Made by a program: the position numbers and the translations under genes | Notes under the pieces: model-generated | The model's database searches: none | What the model saw: only the letters and a program-made list of their open reading frames with translations | What the model was told of the DNA's origin: nothing | Part shown: positions 1-6,610 of the stretch, piece after piece | Numbering within the stretch: the stretch's first letter is position 1 | How the letters are laid out: each line of letters starts with the position of its first letter | Origin: CAXQZU01 sp964228555 | GTDB lineage: Bacteria; Planctomycetota; PLA2; JAEUHO01 | Length of the DNA stretch: 13,086 bases | Direction: 5' to 3' | Assembly: GCA_964228555.1 (NCBI GenBank) | Contig: CAXQZU010000023.1 | Location: forward strand, 1-13,086

Positions 1-594
1 CAGGCGCGGCGCCCCCGGCGGGGCCACGAGGCCGGGCACGGCCAGCCGCTCGCGCGCAGCCTGCACGCGCGCCGGCACGCCATAGGAGCCCACCTCGGCC
101 AGCTCGAAGGCCAGCGCCACCGCGCCCAGCTGCTGCAGGGCTGCGCCGTAGTCCTCGGCCATCGCGGCCTGCTCCTCCACCTCGGCGAGCGCCTCGCGCG
201 TGGTGGCCGCCGGCCCGGCGAGGTCGTCGGGCCCAGCGCCGCGGTCGAGGTGGTAGACGTCCACCATGAGGCCACGCGCGCCGGCCTCGGCCAGCGTGCG
301 GGCCAGCGCGGCGTTCACCTCCAGCGGCCAAGGCCAGAGATGGCCCAGGTCGCGCTGCACGGACTCGATGTCGGCGTCCTCCACCTGCATGAGCAGCAGG
401 TCGGGCGCCGGCGGCGCGCGACCCGCGAAGGCCTGCGTGCGCAGGTCCAGCAGCGCCAGTTCCAGCCGCTGGCCGGTGTGCGTGCGGCCCAGCAGGCAGG
501 CACCCGCGCCCAGCAGAAGGCCCAGCAGCACGCCCACCAGCAGGCGCCTGCGGCCCGGCAGCGGTGCGGCGCGCGGGGGCTGGACGGTGGGCAT
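1..594 (-). CDS. CHASE2-domain sensor protein, N-terminal 198 residues (cut by window start)
   Basis: The reading frame is open on the minus strand from an ATG at 594 to base 1, so the C-terminal output domain is outside the window. Residues 1-16 are a short Pro/Arg-rich cytoplasmic stretch. Residues 18-35 form one hydrophobic membrane segment. From about residue 45 the protein matches the start of a CHASE2 extracytoplasmic sensor domain: LALLDLRTQAF at 46-56, a D-LLLMQVEDADI strand at 65-76, WPWP at 87-90, and the AGARGLMVDVY strand at 104-114. CHASE2 domains are normally followed by further membrane segments and then a cyclase, kinase or other output domain, which cannot be seen here. The start lies 7 bases after the stop of the M48 peptidase gene, with a weak AGGG 6 bases upstream of the ATG, so it is probably translated from the same mRNA. 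The domain call is fairly firm; the ligand and output are unknown. Confidence 0.8.
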   Translation of the reverse strand, partial: MPTVQPPRAAPLPGRRRLLVGVLLGLLLGAGACLLGRTHTGQRLELALLDLRTQAFAGRAPPAPDLLLMQVEDADIESVQRDLGHLWPWPLEVNAALARTLAEAGARGLMVDVYHLDRGAGPDDLAGPAATTREALAEVEEQAAMAEDYGAALQQLGAVALAFELAEVGSYGVPARVQAARERLAVPGLVAPPGAPRL

Positions 595-601
595 GCGCGC
601 C

Positions 602-2170
602 CTAGCGCGTCGGCGCGGGCTGCGCAGGCTGGGACGCGGGGACCGGCTCCGGCGGCGGCGGCCGGCCCACGACCCGGTTGAAGCGCGCGAGGCGCTCGTA
701 GGCGGTCCCGGGCTGGCTGGGGTAGGGCGGCCAGGCGGCCAGCTGGCGCTCGAGCATGCGTGCACGCTGCTCAGGCTCTGCGTGCATGTCGCCGCCGCGT
801 GCCGTGTCGTCGTGCCCCATCGCCTGCAGCAGGGTGCGCAGCGCGCTCCAGTCGTAGAAGACGTCGAAGAGCAGCTTCGTGCCCTCGAGGTCGGAGTCCA
901 TCTCCAGTGCCGGCCCGTAGGCGTGCTCGGAGGACACGCGCGCCATCTCGCCCACCGCCTCGCTGAAGAGGTTCACCAGCCCGCCCACGTAGGGCGCGTC
1001 GCCCAGCCCCGTGGCCGAGGCCGCGATGCGCGCGAAGCTGCCGAAGCTGCTCTTCCAGCGCGCGCCCTGGCGCAGCACCTGCTCGGCGTGGCGACGCGTG
1101 ATGTGGGCCAGCTCGTGGGCGAGGATGCCCGCCAGCTCGTCCTCGGTGCGGCAGGCCATCACGGCACCACGCGTGACGAGCACGTAGCCGCCCGGCCCGG
1201 CCACGCCATTGACCGTGTCGCTGTCGAGCACCTCGAAGTGGTAGCCGCCGAAGTTGGCCGGCACCATGTCGCTCACGCGCACCATGGCGTCGCCCACGCG
1301 CCGCACGTAGCGGCGCAGGCCCTCGTCGCGCGCGACGCCATGCTTGGCGATGGCCTGCGCCGCCACCGCCCTGCCGAGGTAGTACTCCTGGTCGTGGTTG
1401 AAGCGCGTGCGCAGCTGCGCCACCTGCGCCTCCACCACCGCATCGGCGATCTGGACACCCAGGTCGGCGACGCGGTCGTCCACGCCCACCTTCTTGAGGC
1501 CGTCCTTGAGCAGGCCGCCCAGCGGGCCGCGCAGCACGTTGCCGCCGCCCTGCTGGCGACGCGAGGCCTCGGGCGGCACCGCCGGCAGGCGCCCCGGCAG
1601 CCGGTAGTCGCGGCCGCGGCGCCCGATGGAGCCCTCCATGAGGAACTCGAGGCTCTCGGCGGGATCCTGCGCGGCCGTCAGCCGCTCGAGGGCGTCCACC
1701 TGCGCGTAGGCAGCCGAGAGGTCGGGATTGGCGCTGCGGTAGCCCTGCTCCACCTCGTCGGTGAACTGGCGGCCGGCCATCGAGGCCTGCTGCTGCGTCA
1801 CCTGCGCAGCCTTGCGATCGTCCACGTGCGCAGGCCCGGGCGTGGACACGAGGTTCTCCGGCTCGGTGGCCTGGTAGGCACGCACCCAGCCCTCCACCGG
1901 CGCCTGCCCGGCGGGCGTGGCGCGCACGCGCAGCCACGGCAGCGCCACCTCCAGCACCTGCACGGGCGTGCCGCCCGGCGCCATGAGCACCTGCGCGGCC
2001 GCGGCCTGCGGCTGCGCGCGCAGCGGCGTGCCCGTCTTGGCGTAGAGGACACGCGTCTCCCCCACCTTGGCGTCCTGCGGTCCGGCGTGGGCCGCCAGCG
2101 GCAGGACACACCACGAGAGCAGCCCCAGCAGGGGCGCGATCACGCGCAGGAGGACACGGGGATGACGCAT
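602..2170 (-). CDS. Exported M48-family zinc metallopeptidase with N-terminal SH3-like domain
   Basis: This 522-residue protein has a signal peptide at about 1-29 (hydrophobic core, ending LAAHA). An SH3-like segment follows at about 38-101 (TRVLYAKTGTPLRAQP to EGWVRAYQA). A linker rich in Gln, Gly and Arg leads to the M48 peptidase domain from about 262. The zinc site is visible: HELAH at 352-356, with the third ligand Glu423 in EMDSD (the family's ExxxD, Asp427). NGVAGPGGYVLVTRGAV (321-337) and EDELAGILAHELAH are typical M48 strands and helix. A MHAEPEQR stretch (462-469) stands where the family usually has its late HP-xxR motif. The C-terminus is Pro-rich. The ATG at 2170 was chosen because GGAGG lies 8 bases before it and the signal peptide starts there; the frame stays open further upstream but encodes only Arg/Gly-rich sequence. 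The likely role is periplasmic protein quality control, as in the BepA-like M48 group, which is inference. It sits just upstream of the CHASE2 gene. Confidence 0.9.
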   Translation of the reverse strand: MRHPRVLLRVIAPLLGLLSWCVLPLAAHAGPQDAKVGETRVLYAKTGTPLRAQPQAAAAQVLMAPGGTPVQVLEVALPWLRVRATPAGQAPVEGWVRAYQATEPENLVSTPGPAHVDDRKAAQVTQQQASMAGRQFTDEVEQGYRSANPDLSAAYAQVDALERLTAAQDPAESLEFLMEGSIGRRGRDYRLPGRLPAVPPEASRRQQGGGNVLRGPLGGLLKDGLKKVGVDDRVADLGVQIADAVVEAQVAQLRTRFNHDQEYYLGRAVAAQAIAKHGVARDEGLRRYVRRVGDAMVRVSDMVPANFGGYHFEVLDSDTVNGVAGPGGYVLVTRGAVMACRTEDELAGILAHELAHITRRHAEQVLRQGARWKSSFGSFARIAASATGLGDAPYVGGLVNLFSEAVGEMARVSSEHAYGPALEMDSDLEGTKLLFDVFYDWSALRTLLQAMGHDDTARGGDMHAEPEQRARMLERQLAAWPPYPSQPGTAYERLARFNRVVGRPPPPEPVPASQPAQPAPTR

Positions 2171-2178
2171 GACGGGGC

Positions 2179-2183
2179 CCTCC
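2179..2183 (-). promoter_or_regulatory. Shine-Dalgarno GGAGG deciding the M48 start
   Basis: The minus-strand GGAGG is followed by 8 bases and then the ATG at 2170. This supports that start over the ATG five codons upstream and over more distal in-frame codons. Confidence 0.65.
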
Positions 2184-2210
2184 ATCCGGGCGCGCAGGCC
2201 CGTGCGCACC

Positions 2211-2216
2211 AGCGTA
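2211..2216 (-). promoter_or_regulatory. Possible -10 box (TACGCT) for the M48-CHASE2 unit
   Basis: The minus strand reads GGGTACGCTGG, with 40 bases from the hexamer to the ATG at 2170, which carries its own GGAGG. It is the weakest of the -10-like boxes in this window and has no recognisable -35. Read-through from the HEAT-like gene is an equally good explanation for expression. Confidence 0.3.
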
Positions 2217-2271
2217 CCCAGCCACGGCAGGCATGGCCCGCCACGGCCACGGACCACGCGCCGGGGTGCGC

Positions 2272-3303
2272 CTAGCGCTTGAGCGCGGCGCGTTGCTCGG
2301 CCTCGCGCGCCTCCGCGTCGGCCTTGGCCTGCTCGACGCGGCCGCCGTTGCCGGCCAGCCACTGTCGGATCTCGCGGTTGCTCATGAAGGCCTCGCCCGT
2401 CAGCGACTTGAGCGCCTTGAGGACGTGCGGCTTCCAGTCGTCTTGGCTGCGCGCCGAGCCACCCCGGCCCGTGGTCGGGCCCCCGCCCCCCGCGCTGGGC
2501 CCGCCGCCGCCACCACCCTTGCCCGCCGCCGCCTTGTTGGCGGCAATCTGCGCCTCGGCCTTGGCCTTGGCCTCGGCGTTCTCGCCACTGTTGTCGGCGT
2601 GGCCGTGGTCCACGGTGGCCTCGGCACCCTCCCAGGAGTAGCCCTCCTCGACCACTTCCTTGCCGCCGCTCTTCTCGGGCTCGCCGGAGCCGCCCGCGCC
2701 GCCCGTGGTGGGCGGAGGGGCCTTGGGATCCACCCCGAGCAGCTTGAGCAGGTCGGGCAGCAGGCGCATGTCGCCCACCTGGCCCGCCGTGATGATGGCC
2801 GCCTTCTTCACCACGTAGTCGTCCACCTTCATGAGGTCCACGAGCAGCGCGTCGGCGCCCAGGTACTTGAGCGCGCCCAGGCTCTGCAGGCCCGAGAGCA
2901 CCAGCACCGTGTCGGCGCGGCCCTTCTTGATGGCGGCGAGCACCTGCTCGCCCGCCAGCGCGGGCAGCGCCCGCTGGTCGCCGAGGTAGACGACCGCCAG
3001 CGTGCGCAGCTTCTCTTCGCCCCCGCGCGCCAGTTCGCCCAGCTCGGCCACCACCAGCGGGTGCTGGACCTTGGCCAGCTCGCCCAGCGCCCAGTCGCGC
3101 TGCGCGAGGCGCTCCTCGCCCTTGAGGCCCTTGGCCTTGAACGCCTCGCGGAACGCTGCCACGGCAGCCTCCGCCGCCTCCTGCGTGGCGACCGTGGGCG
3201 CGGCGGGCGCGGGTGCGCCAGCCGGGGGCTGGGCCTGCGCGACCGGGGCCAGCGAGGCCAGCGAAACGACGAGGGACACGGCGAGGGCTCGGCTCAGCGC
3301 CAT
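2272..3303 (-). CDS. Exported HEAT-like repeat protein with Gly-rich linker, function unknown
   Basis: This 343-residue protein has a signal peptide at about 1-24 (ending PVAQA) and an Ala/Pro-rich stretch to about 40. An all-helical region at about 42-190 has HEAT-like periodicity, for example LAVVYLGDQRALPAL, LSGLQSLGALKYLG and AAIITAGQVGDMRLLPDLLKLL. Residues 197-285 are low-complexity, dominated by Gly, with an Ala/Lys/Glu helix at 241-262. The last 50 residues contain a conserved-looking tail (HVLKALKSLTGEAF, then IRQWLAGNGG) followed by a charged helix. The same LT-then-W tail follows the HEAT repeats in the next gene upstream. The ATG at 3303 has GGAGG 8 bases before it; a TTG two codons upstream has no usable spacing. 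It lies 94 bases downstream of the vWA-like gene and 101 bases before the M48 gene. It is probably a periplasmic scaffold, but no function can be assigned. Confidence 0.75.
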   Translation of the reverse strand: MALSRALAVSLVVSLASLAPVAQAQPPAGAPAPAAPTVATQEAAEAAVAAFREAFKAKGLKGEERLAQRDWALGELAKVQHPLVVAELGELARGGEEKLRTLAVVYLGDQRALPALAGEQVLAAIKKGRADTVLVLSGLQSLGALKYLGADALLVDLMKVDDYVVKKAAIITAGQVGDMRLLPDLLKLLGVDPKAPPPTTGGAGGSGEPEKSGGKEVVEEGYSWEGAEATVDHGHADNSGENAEAKAKAEAQIAANKAAAGKGGGGGGPSAGGGGPTTGRGGSARSQDDWKPHVLKALKSLTGEAFMSNREIRQWLAGNGGRVEQAKADAEAREAEQRAALKR

Positions 3304-3311
3304 GGGCAAGG

Positions 3312-3316
3312 CCTCC
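3312..3316 (-). promoter_or_regulatory. Shine-Dalgarno GGAGG deciding the HEAT-like gene start
   Basis: The minus-strand GGAGG is followed by CCTTGCCC and then the ATG at 3303. The spacing of 8 fits the ATG and not the TTG at 3309, which would be only 2 bases away. Confidence 0.65.
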
Positions 3317-3330
3317 GGCAGGGTGCGGGC

Positions 3331-3336
3331 AGCATA
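3331..3336 (-). promoter_or_regulatory. -10-like box (TATGCT) for the HEAT-like gene
   Basis: TATGCT on the minus strand ends 27 bases before the ATG at 3303, giving a leader of about 20 bases that includes the Shine-Dalgarno sequence. It stands out as an AT-rich hexamer in all-GC surroundings. No -35 is evident. Confidence 0.45.
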
Positions 3337-3397
3337 GCGGTCCGGGTCCGGGCCCGCGTGCCCGCCGCCACGGGCCGGCCGGGGGCCTCTCCGGGGC

Positions 3398-4825
3398 CTA
3401 CTTCGACAGGTTGAGGTAGGTGCCGCCCGTGGCCTCGGCCAGTGCCTGGCACATCTCGTAGGGATGCTCGCCCAGCCCCACCAGCGTGAGCGGCACGCCG
3501 CGCATGCGCGCCTTGAGGCCGATGGCGGCCGCCACCACGGCCGGGTCGCTCTGCTCAGCCAGCCACGGCAGGGCCACGATGGCGTAGAGGATCTCCTCGG
3601 GGCCGGTGTCCCACGCCACGCTGTCCTTGCGGCTGGTGATGTCCAGCGCAGCGTCCAGCGCCGTGAAGACGTCGTTGCCTGCCTCCACGCGCGCCTCGTC
3701 GAGGGCGGTCGCGGCCGTGGCCTTGGTGCCGTCGTTGGCCGGCGTGAGCTTGCCGAAGGTGCCGCGCGCCTTGGCCGAGACGATCACCAGCTCGAAGGGG
3801 GTGCCCGAGGGCAGGTCGGCGACGGTGCGCTTGACGTGCGCGCGCAGCAGATGCTGCAGCGTCTTGAGCTCGAACCACGGCACAGGCCGCGCGCCGGGCA
3901 CCTTGCATACCTCCTGCAGGCGCGCGCGCTCGGTGAACGGGTGGGCATCCTCGGTGCGCACGTTGTTGTCGGCCAGCAGCACCAGCCGGCGCCCGAACAC
4001 GGGCAGGCCGAAGAAGTAGGCTGGGTGGCGCGGGTTGCGCGGCAGCGTGTCCACCGGTCCGCCCTGCGCCAGCGCGCGCCAGGCGGCGATGTCCCAGCCC
4101 AGGTCCTGGCGCGTGAGGTGCTGCAGCGTCGCCAGCAGGTCAGCCCGCTCGCGGCCCTCGCCCGCTTCCAGCGCATCGACGAGCGCACCCAGCCCCTCGG
4201 GCGTGGCCAGCGAGCGACCTGCCGCTGGCGCGCCCGGCGCCGCACCTGCCGCGCCACCCGGGGACCCGCCCATGTAGCGCACGGCCCGCGCCGCCGCGCC
4301 GCGCACGCGCACGTCCTTGTGGCGCAGCAGGGCCAGCAGCGAGGGCAGCGCGTCGCGCACCTGCTTGCGGCCCAGCGCCAGCGCGGCTTGCGCCAGCACG
4401 GGGGCCTCGCGCGCCTGCAGCAGCTCCAGCAGCACCTCCTTGCCCTCGCTGCCGGGCTGGTCCGCCACGGCGAAGAGCGCGTAGAGGCGCAGCGGGTCCT
4501 TGCCCTTGCGCACGGTGTCGGCCACGGCGGCGCGCGCCGCCGCGCTGCGGAAGGTGCCCAGCGCCCGGATGCCGGCCAGCAGCACGTTGGGCTGCGACTC
4601 GCTGGCCAGCACGCCCAGCACCGCCGCCACGGCCTTCTCGTCGTCGAAGTAGGCCAGGTCGCCGAAGGCCGTGCTGCGCACCTTCCAGTCGGGGTTCTTG
4701 GCCTTGGCGAGGAAGGCCTTGCGCGCCTCCGCCCAGTCCTCCGCCGCCTGCAGCGGCCGGGCCGCCCCCCCGAGGCAGGCCCACGCCACCGCGACGAGCA
4801 GCAGCACGAGGAGGGCCGGACGCAT
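3398..4825 (-). CDS. Exported HEAT-repeat protein with C-terminal vWA-like domain lacking MIDAS
   Basis: This 475-residue protein has a signal peptide at about 1-28. HEAT-type helical repeats run from about 30 to 185 (DWKVRSTAFGDLAYFDDEKAV; VLLAGIRALG; APVLAQAALALG; DVRVRGAAARAVRYMG). A Gly/Ala linker precedes the tail LQHLTRQDLGWDIAAWRAL (about 234-252). From about 270 the fold follows secreted vWA proteins with N-terminal HEAT repeats: YFFGLPVFGRRLVLLAD, then LPSGTPFELVIVS, NDVFTALDAALD, VPLTLVGLGEHP, and the terminal ATGGTYLNL. The MIDAS motif DxSxS is replaced by DNNVR (286-290), the GGT loop is replaced by AGND, and no DGxP motif follows the strand at 411-419. Metal-dependent ligand binding is therefore unlikely. 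The ATG at 4825 is preferred to the in-frame GTG at 4846 because TAGATT ends 7 bases before it, giving a leaderless transcript, and the signal peptide begins there. Function unknown. Confidence 0.8.
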   Translation of the reverse strand: MRPALLVLLLVAVAWACLGGAARPLQAAEDWAEARKAFLAKAKNPDWKVRSTAFGDLAYFDDEKAVAAVLGVLASESQPNVLLAGIRALGTFRSAAARAAVADTVRKGKDPLRLYALFAVADQPGSEGKEVLLELLQAREAPVLAQAALALGRKQVRDALPSLLALLRHKDVRVRGAAARAVRYMGGSPGGAAGAAPGAPAAGRSLATPEGLGALVDALEAGEGRERADLLATLQHLTRQDLGWDIAAWRALAQGGPVDTLPRNPRHPAYFFGLPVFGRRLVLLADNNVRTEDAHPFTERARLQEVCKVPGARPVPWFELKTLQHLLRAHVKRTVADLPSGTPFELVIVSAKARGTFGKLTPANDGTKATAATALDEARVEAGNDVFTALDAALDITSRKDSVAWDTGPEEILYAIVALPWLAEQSDPAVVAAAIGLKARMRGVPLTLVGLGEHPYEMCQALAEATGGTYLNLSK

Positions 4826-4832
4826 GCGCGGG

Positions 4833-4838
4833 AATCTA
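4833..4838 (-). promoter_or_regulatory. -10-like box (TAGATT), leaderless spacing, vWA-like gene
   Basis: TAGATT on the minus strand ends 7 bases before the ATG at 4825, which places the transcript start on or next to the start codon. There is no Shine-Dalgarno sequence between them. It is back-to-back with the yqgE box, 30 bases away. Confidence 0.5.
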
Positions 4839-4868
4839 CACGGCACGGCGTGGGGCGCGGCCCCGGGC

Positions 4869-4874
4869 TACGAT
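4869..4874 (+). promoter_or_regulatory. -10-like box (TACGAT) for yqgE
   Basis: TACGAT ends 25 bases before the ATG at 4900, giving a leader of about 19 bases. It contains the upstream in-frame ATG at 4873, which argues against using that ATG as the start. Confidence 0.45.
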
Positions 4875-4899
4875 GCCGCCTCCCCTGCCGGGATCCTGC

Positions 4900-5475
4900 A
4901 TGCACGGATGGAGCGGACAGCTGCTGGTGGCGCCCGCCTGGATGACCGACCCCAGCTTCGGGGCGACCGTGGTGCTGCTGCTGGAGCACGAGGCGCAGGG
5001 CGCCTTCGGGCTGGTCCTCAACCGTGCCAGCGACACGCGCGTGGCCGAGCTGTGGGCGCGCGCAAGCGAGGGACCCTGCGCGGTGGACGCGCCGGTCTTC
5101 GTGGGCGGCCCGGTGGCTGGGCCGCTCTTCGCGCTGCACGACCGCGCTGCCGATGGAGAGTCCACGCCGGTGGCGGGCCTGTTCCTCACGAGCGACCCCG
5201 AGGCGCTGGCGCGCCTGGTGGCCGAGCCGCCCGGCCGCCTGCGACTGCTTGCCGGGTATGCAGGCTGGAGTGCGGGGCAGCTGGAGGCCGAGCTGCAAGA
5301 CGCGGCCTGGCTCACCACGCCGGCGACCTGCGACGACGCCTTCGCGGCCCCCGGCGAGGCGGGCTGGCGGGCGGCCCTGGCACGGGCCACGCCGGCGCCC
5401 CAGCCGGGGATGGGTGGCGTGGGCGGCTGGGCCCCGCGGGCCCCGGGACCGGGTCCCGACCCGGGCCTCAACTAG
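4900..5475 (+). CDS. yqgE: UPF0301 / YqgE-family protein
   Basis: This 191-residue protein matches the whole YqgE (UPF0301) family. It begins GQLLVAPAWMTDPSFGATVV (6-25), continues with LLLEHEAQGAFGLVLNR (26-42) and FVGGPV (67-72), and contains the signature GYAGWSAGQLEAEL (119-132). These proteins are small and cytosolic, and their biochemical role is not established. The last 25 or so residues are a Gly/Pro tail not typical of the family, produced by extremely GC-rich sequence. I chose the ATG at 4900 because the family begins a few residues before the LLVA strand. An in-frame ATG at 4873 overlaps the predicted -10 box TACGAT (4869-4874) and would add only MPPPLPGSC. The gene is divergent from the vWA-like gene, with 74 bases between starts, and its last 8 bases overlap the 3' end of the opposing permease gene. 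Confidence 0.92.
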   Translation: MHGWSGQLLVAPAWMTDPSFGATVVLLLEHEAQGAFGLVLNRASDTRVAELWARASEGPCAVDAPVFVGGPVAGPLFALHDRAADGESTPVAGLFLTSDPEALARLVAEPPGRLRLLAGYAGWSAGQLEAELQDAAWLTTPATCDDAFAAPGEAGWRAALARATPAPQPGMGGVGGWAPRAPGPGPDPGLN

Positions 5476-6553
5476 GCGGCGAGGCCGGCTCGGCGGCGCG
5501 CGCGGCCAGCTTGGGCACCACGTGCTTGCGGTAGAGGACCGCCAGCGTGGCCAGGAAGGCGATCAAGAGCGGCCCGAAGACGATGCCGCTCATCCCGAAG
5601 AGGCCGATGCCGCCCAGCACCGCGAACAGCAGAACCAACGGGTGGATGGACTCGCCCGACTGCTTGCTCAGCAGCCAGGGGCGCAGCACGTTGTCCAGCG
5701 TGCTCACCAGCAGCGCCGACCACAGCAGCAGGAACACGGCGTGGCCCGTGTCGCCCACGAGGAACAGCCACGCCACCGCGGGGGCCCACACCAGCGCGGC
5801 ACCGCCCAGCGGCACCAGCGCCGCCAGGCAGGTGACCAGGCCCCAGAGCACGGGGCTGGGCACGCCCGCCACCACGTAGCCGATGCCGGCCACCACGCCC
5901 TGCACCAGCGAGACGATCACGCCCCCGTAGAGGGCGGCGACCGTGGTGCGGCGCAGCACGCCCAGCACGTCCTGCGTGTGCGCCGTGCCGATGGGCGAGA
6001 TGCTGCAGATCCAGCCGCTCAGCCGCGGGGCGGCCAGGTAGAGCGAGTACTGCGTGGCCAGCATGAACAGGAAGCCGATCAGGAAGGTGCCGATGCCCCC
6101 CACCACGCTCAGCGCGCCCTGCGCGATGCCGCCGTAGGCGATCGTGGGCAGGCGCTCGACGATCTCCTTGCCCACGCGGTCGGGGTCCACGCCCAGCCGC
6201 TCCAGCAGCGCGCGGCCCTGCTCGTAGAGCCCGGGCACCACCTCCTTGAGGCGCGCGCCAGCCTGCTCGACGCCGCCGCGCGACAGCGCCAGCAGCTCGT
6301 GCAGCGCCGTCCACAGCAGCATCAGCGCCGGCACCAGCACCAGCACCGCGGTGGCGGTGGTCATCACGAAGGCGGCCGTGCGCGGCCGGTTCCAGCGGCG
6401 GCTGAGCGCCTCGTAGGGCCGGCTGGTGACGGCCACCAGGCACATGGCCCACGCGATGGGCACCAGGAAGGGCGCGAACAGCATGCCGAAGGCCCACACC
6501 ACGAGGATGGTGGCGGCGAACAGGCACAGGGTGAGGAACAGGCGTCCGTCCAT
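5468..6553 (-). CDS. AI-2E family transporter (TqsA/PerM-like permease)
   Basis: This 361-residue polytopic membrane protein has hydrophobic segments at about 5-43 (two helices), 60-84, 138-172, 205-230, 234-266, 270-285 and 303-342. A soluble amphipathic region lies at about 86-136 (VEQAGARLKEVVPGLYEQGR), as expected for PF01594. The C-terminal family signature is clear: DNVLRPWLLSKQSG (287-300), then HPLVLLFAVLGGIGLFG and GIVFGPLL. Members are proposed exporters or permeases for small molecules, AI-2 in TqsA, or ions; the substrate here cannot be told. The ATG at 6553 begins the first membrane helix. A start 12 codons upstream would be a TTG and adds only a polar stretch. It lies 57 bases after the ygiQ stop on the same strand with no promoter of the recurrent type at the usual spacing, so it is probably co-transcribed with ygiQ. 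Its stop overlaps the yqgE stop on the other strand. Confidence 0.92.
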   Translation of the reverse strand: MDGRLFLTLCLFAATILVVWAFGMLFAPFLVPIAWAMCLVAVTSRPYEALSRRWNRPRTAAFVMTTATAVLVLVPALMLLWTALHELLALSRGGVEQAGARLKEVVPGLYEQGRALLERLGVDPDRVGKEIVERLPTIAYGGIAQGALSVVGGIGTFLIGFLFMLATQYSLYLAAPRLSGWICSISPIGTAHTQDVLGVLRRTTVAALYGGVIVSLVQGVVAGIGYVVAGVPSPVLWGLVTCLAALVPLGGAALVWAPAVAWLFLVGDTGHAVFLLLWSALLVSTLDNVLRPWLLSKQSGESIHPLVLLFAVLGGIGLFGMSGIVFGPLLIAFLATLAVLYRKHVVPKLAARAAEPASPPS

Positions 6554-6610
6554 GCGTCCTAGGAGGCCATGGGGCCGCGCCGCTGGCAAGGGCAGCCCGC
6601 GAGCAGGCGC

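Noticed and set aside
266..2275. Long open frame on the plus strand (669 codons) opposite the CHASE2 and M48 genes
   Set aside because: It is rich in Arg, His, Ala and Gly with no domain; it is the antisense shadow of real genes in very GC-rich DNA, where stop codons are rare.
3340..3397. Hairpin or repeats in the gap between the vWA-like and HEAT-like genes
   Set aside because: Only short imperfect GC matches and a brief GGTCCGG tandem are present, as expected by chance in such sequence.
4873..4899. Upstream ATG at 4873 as the start of yqgE
   Set aside because: It falls inside the predicted -10 box, and the added residues (MPPPLPGSC) are not part of the family.
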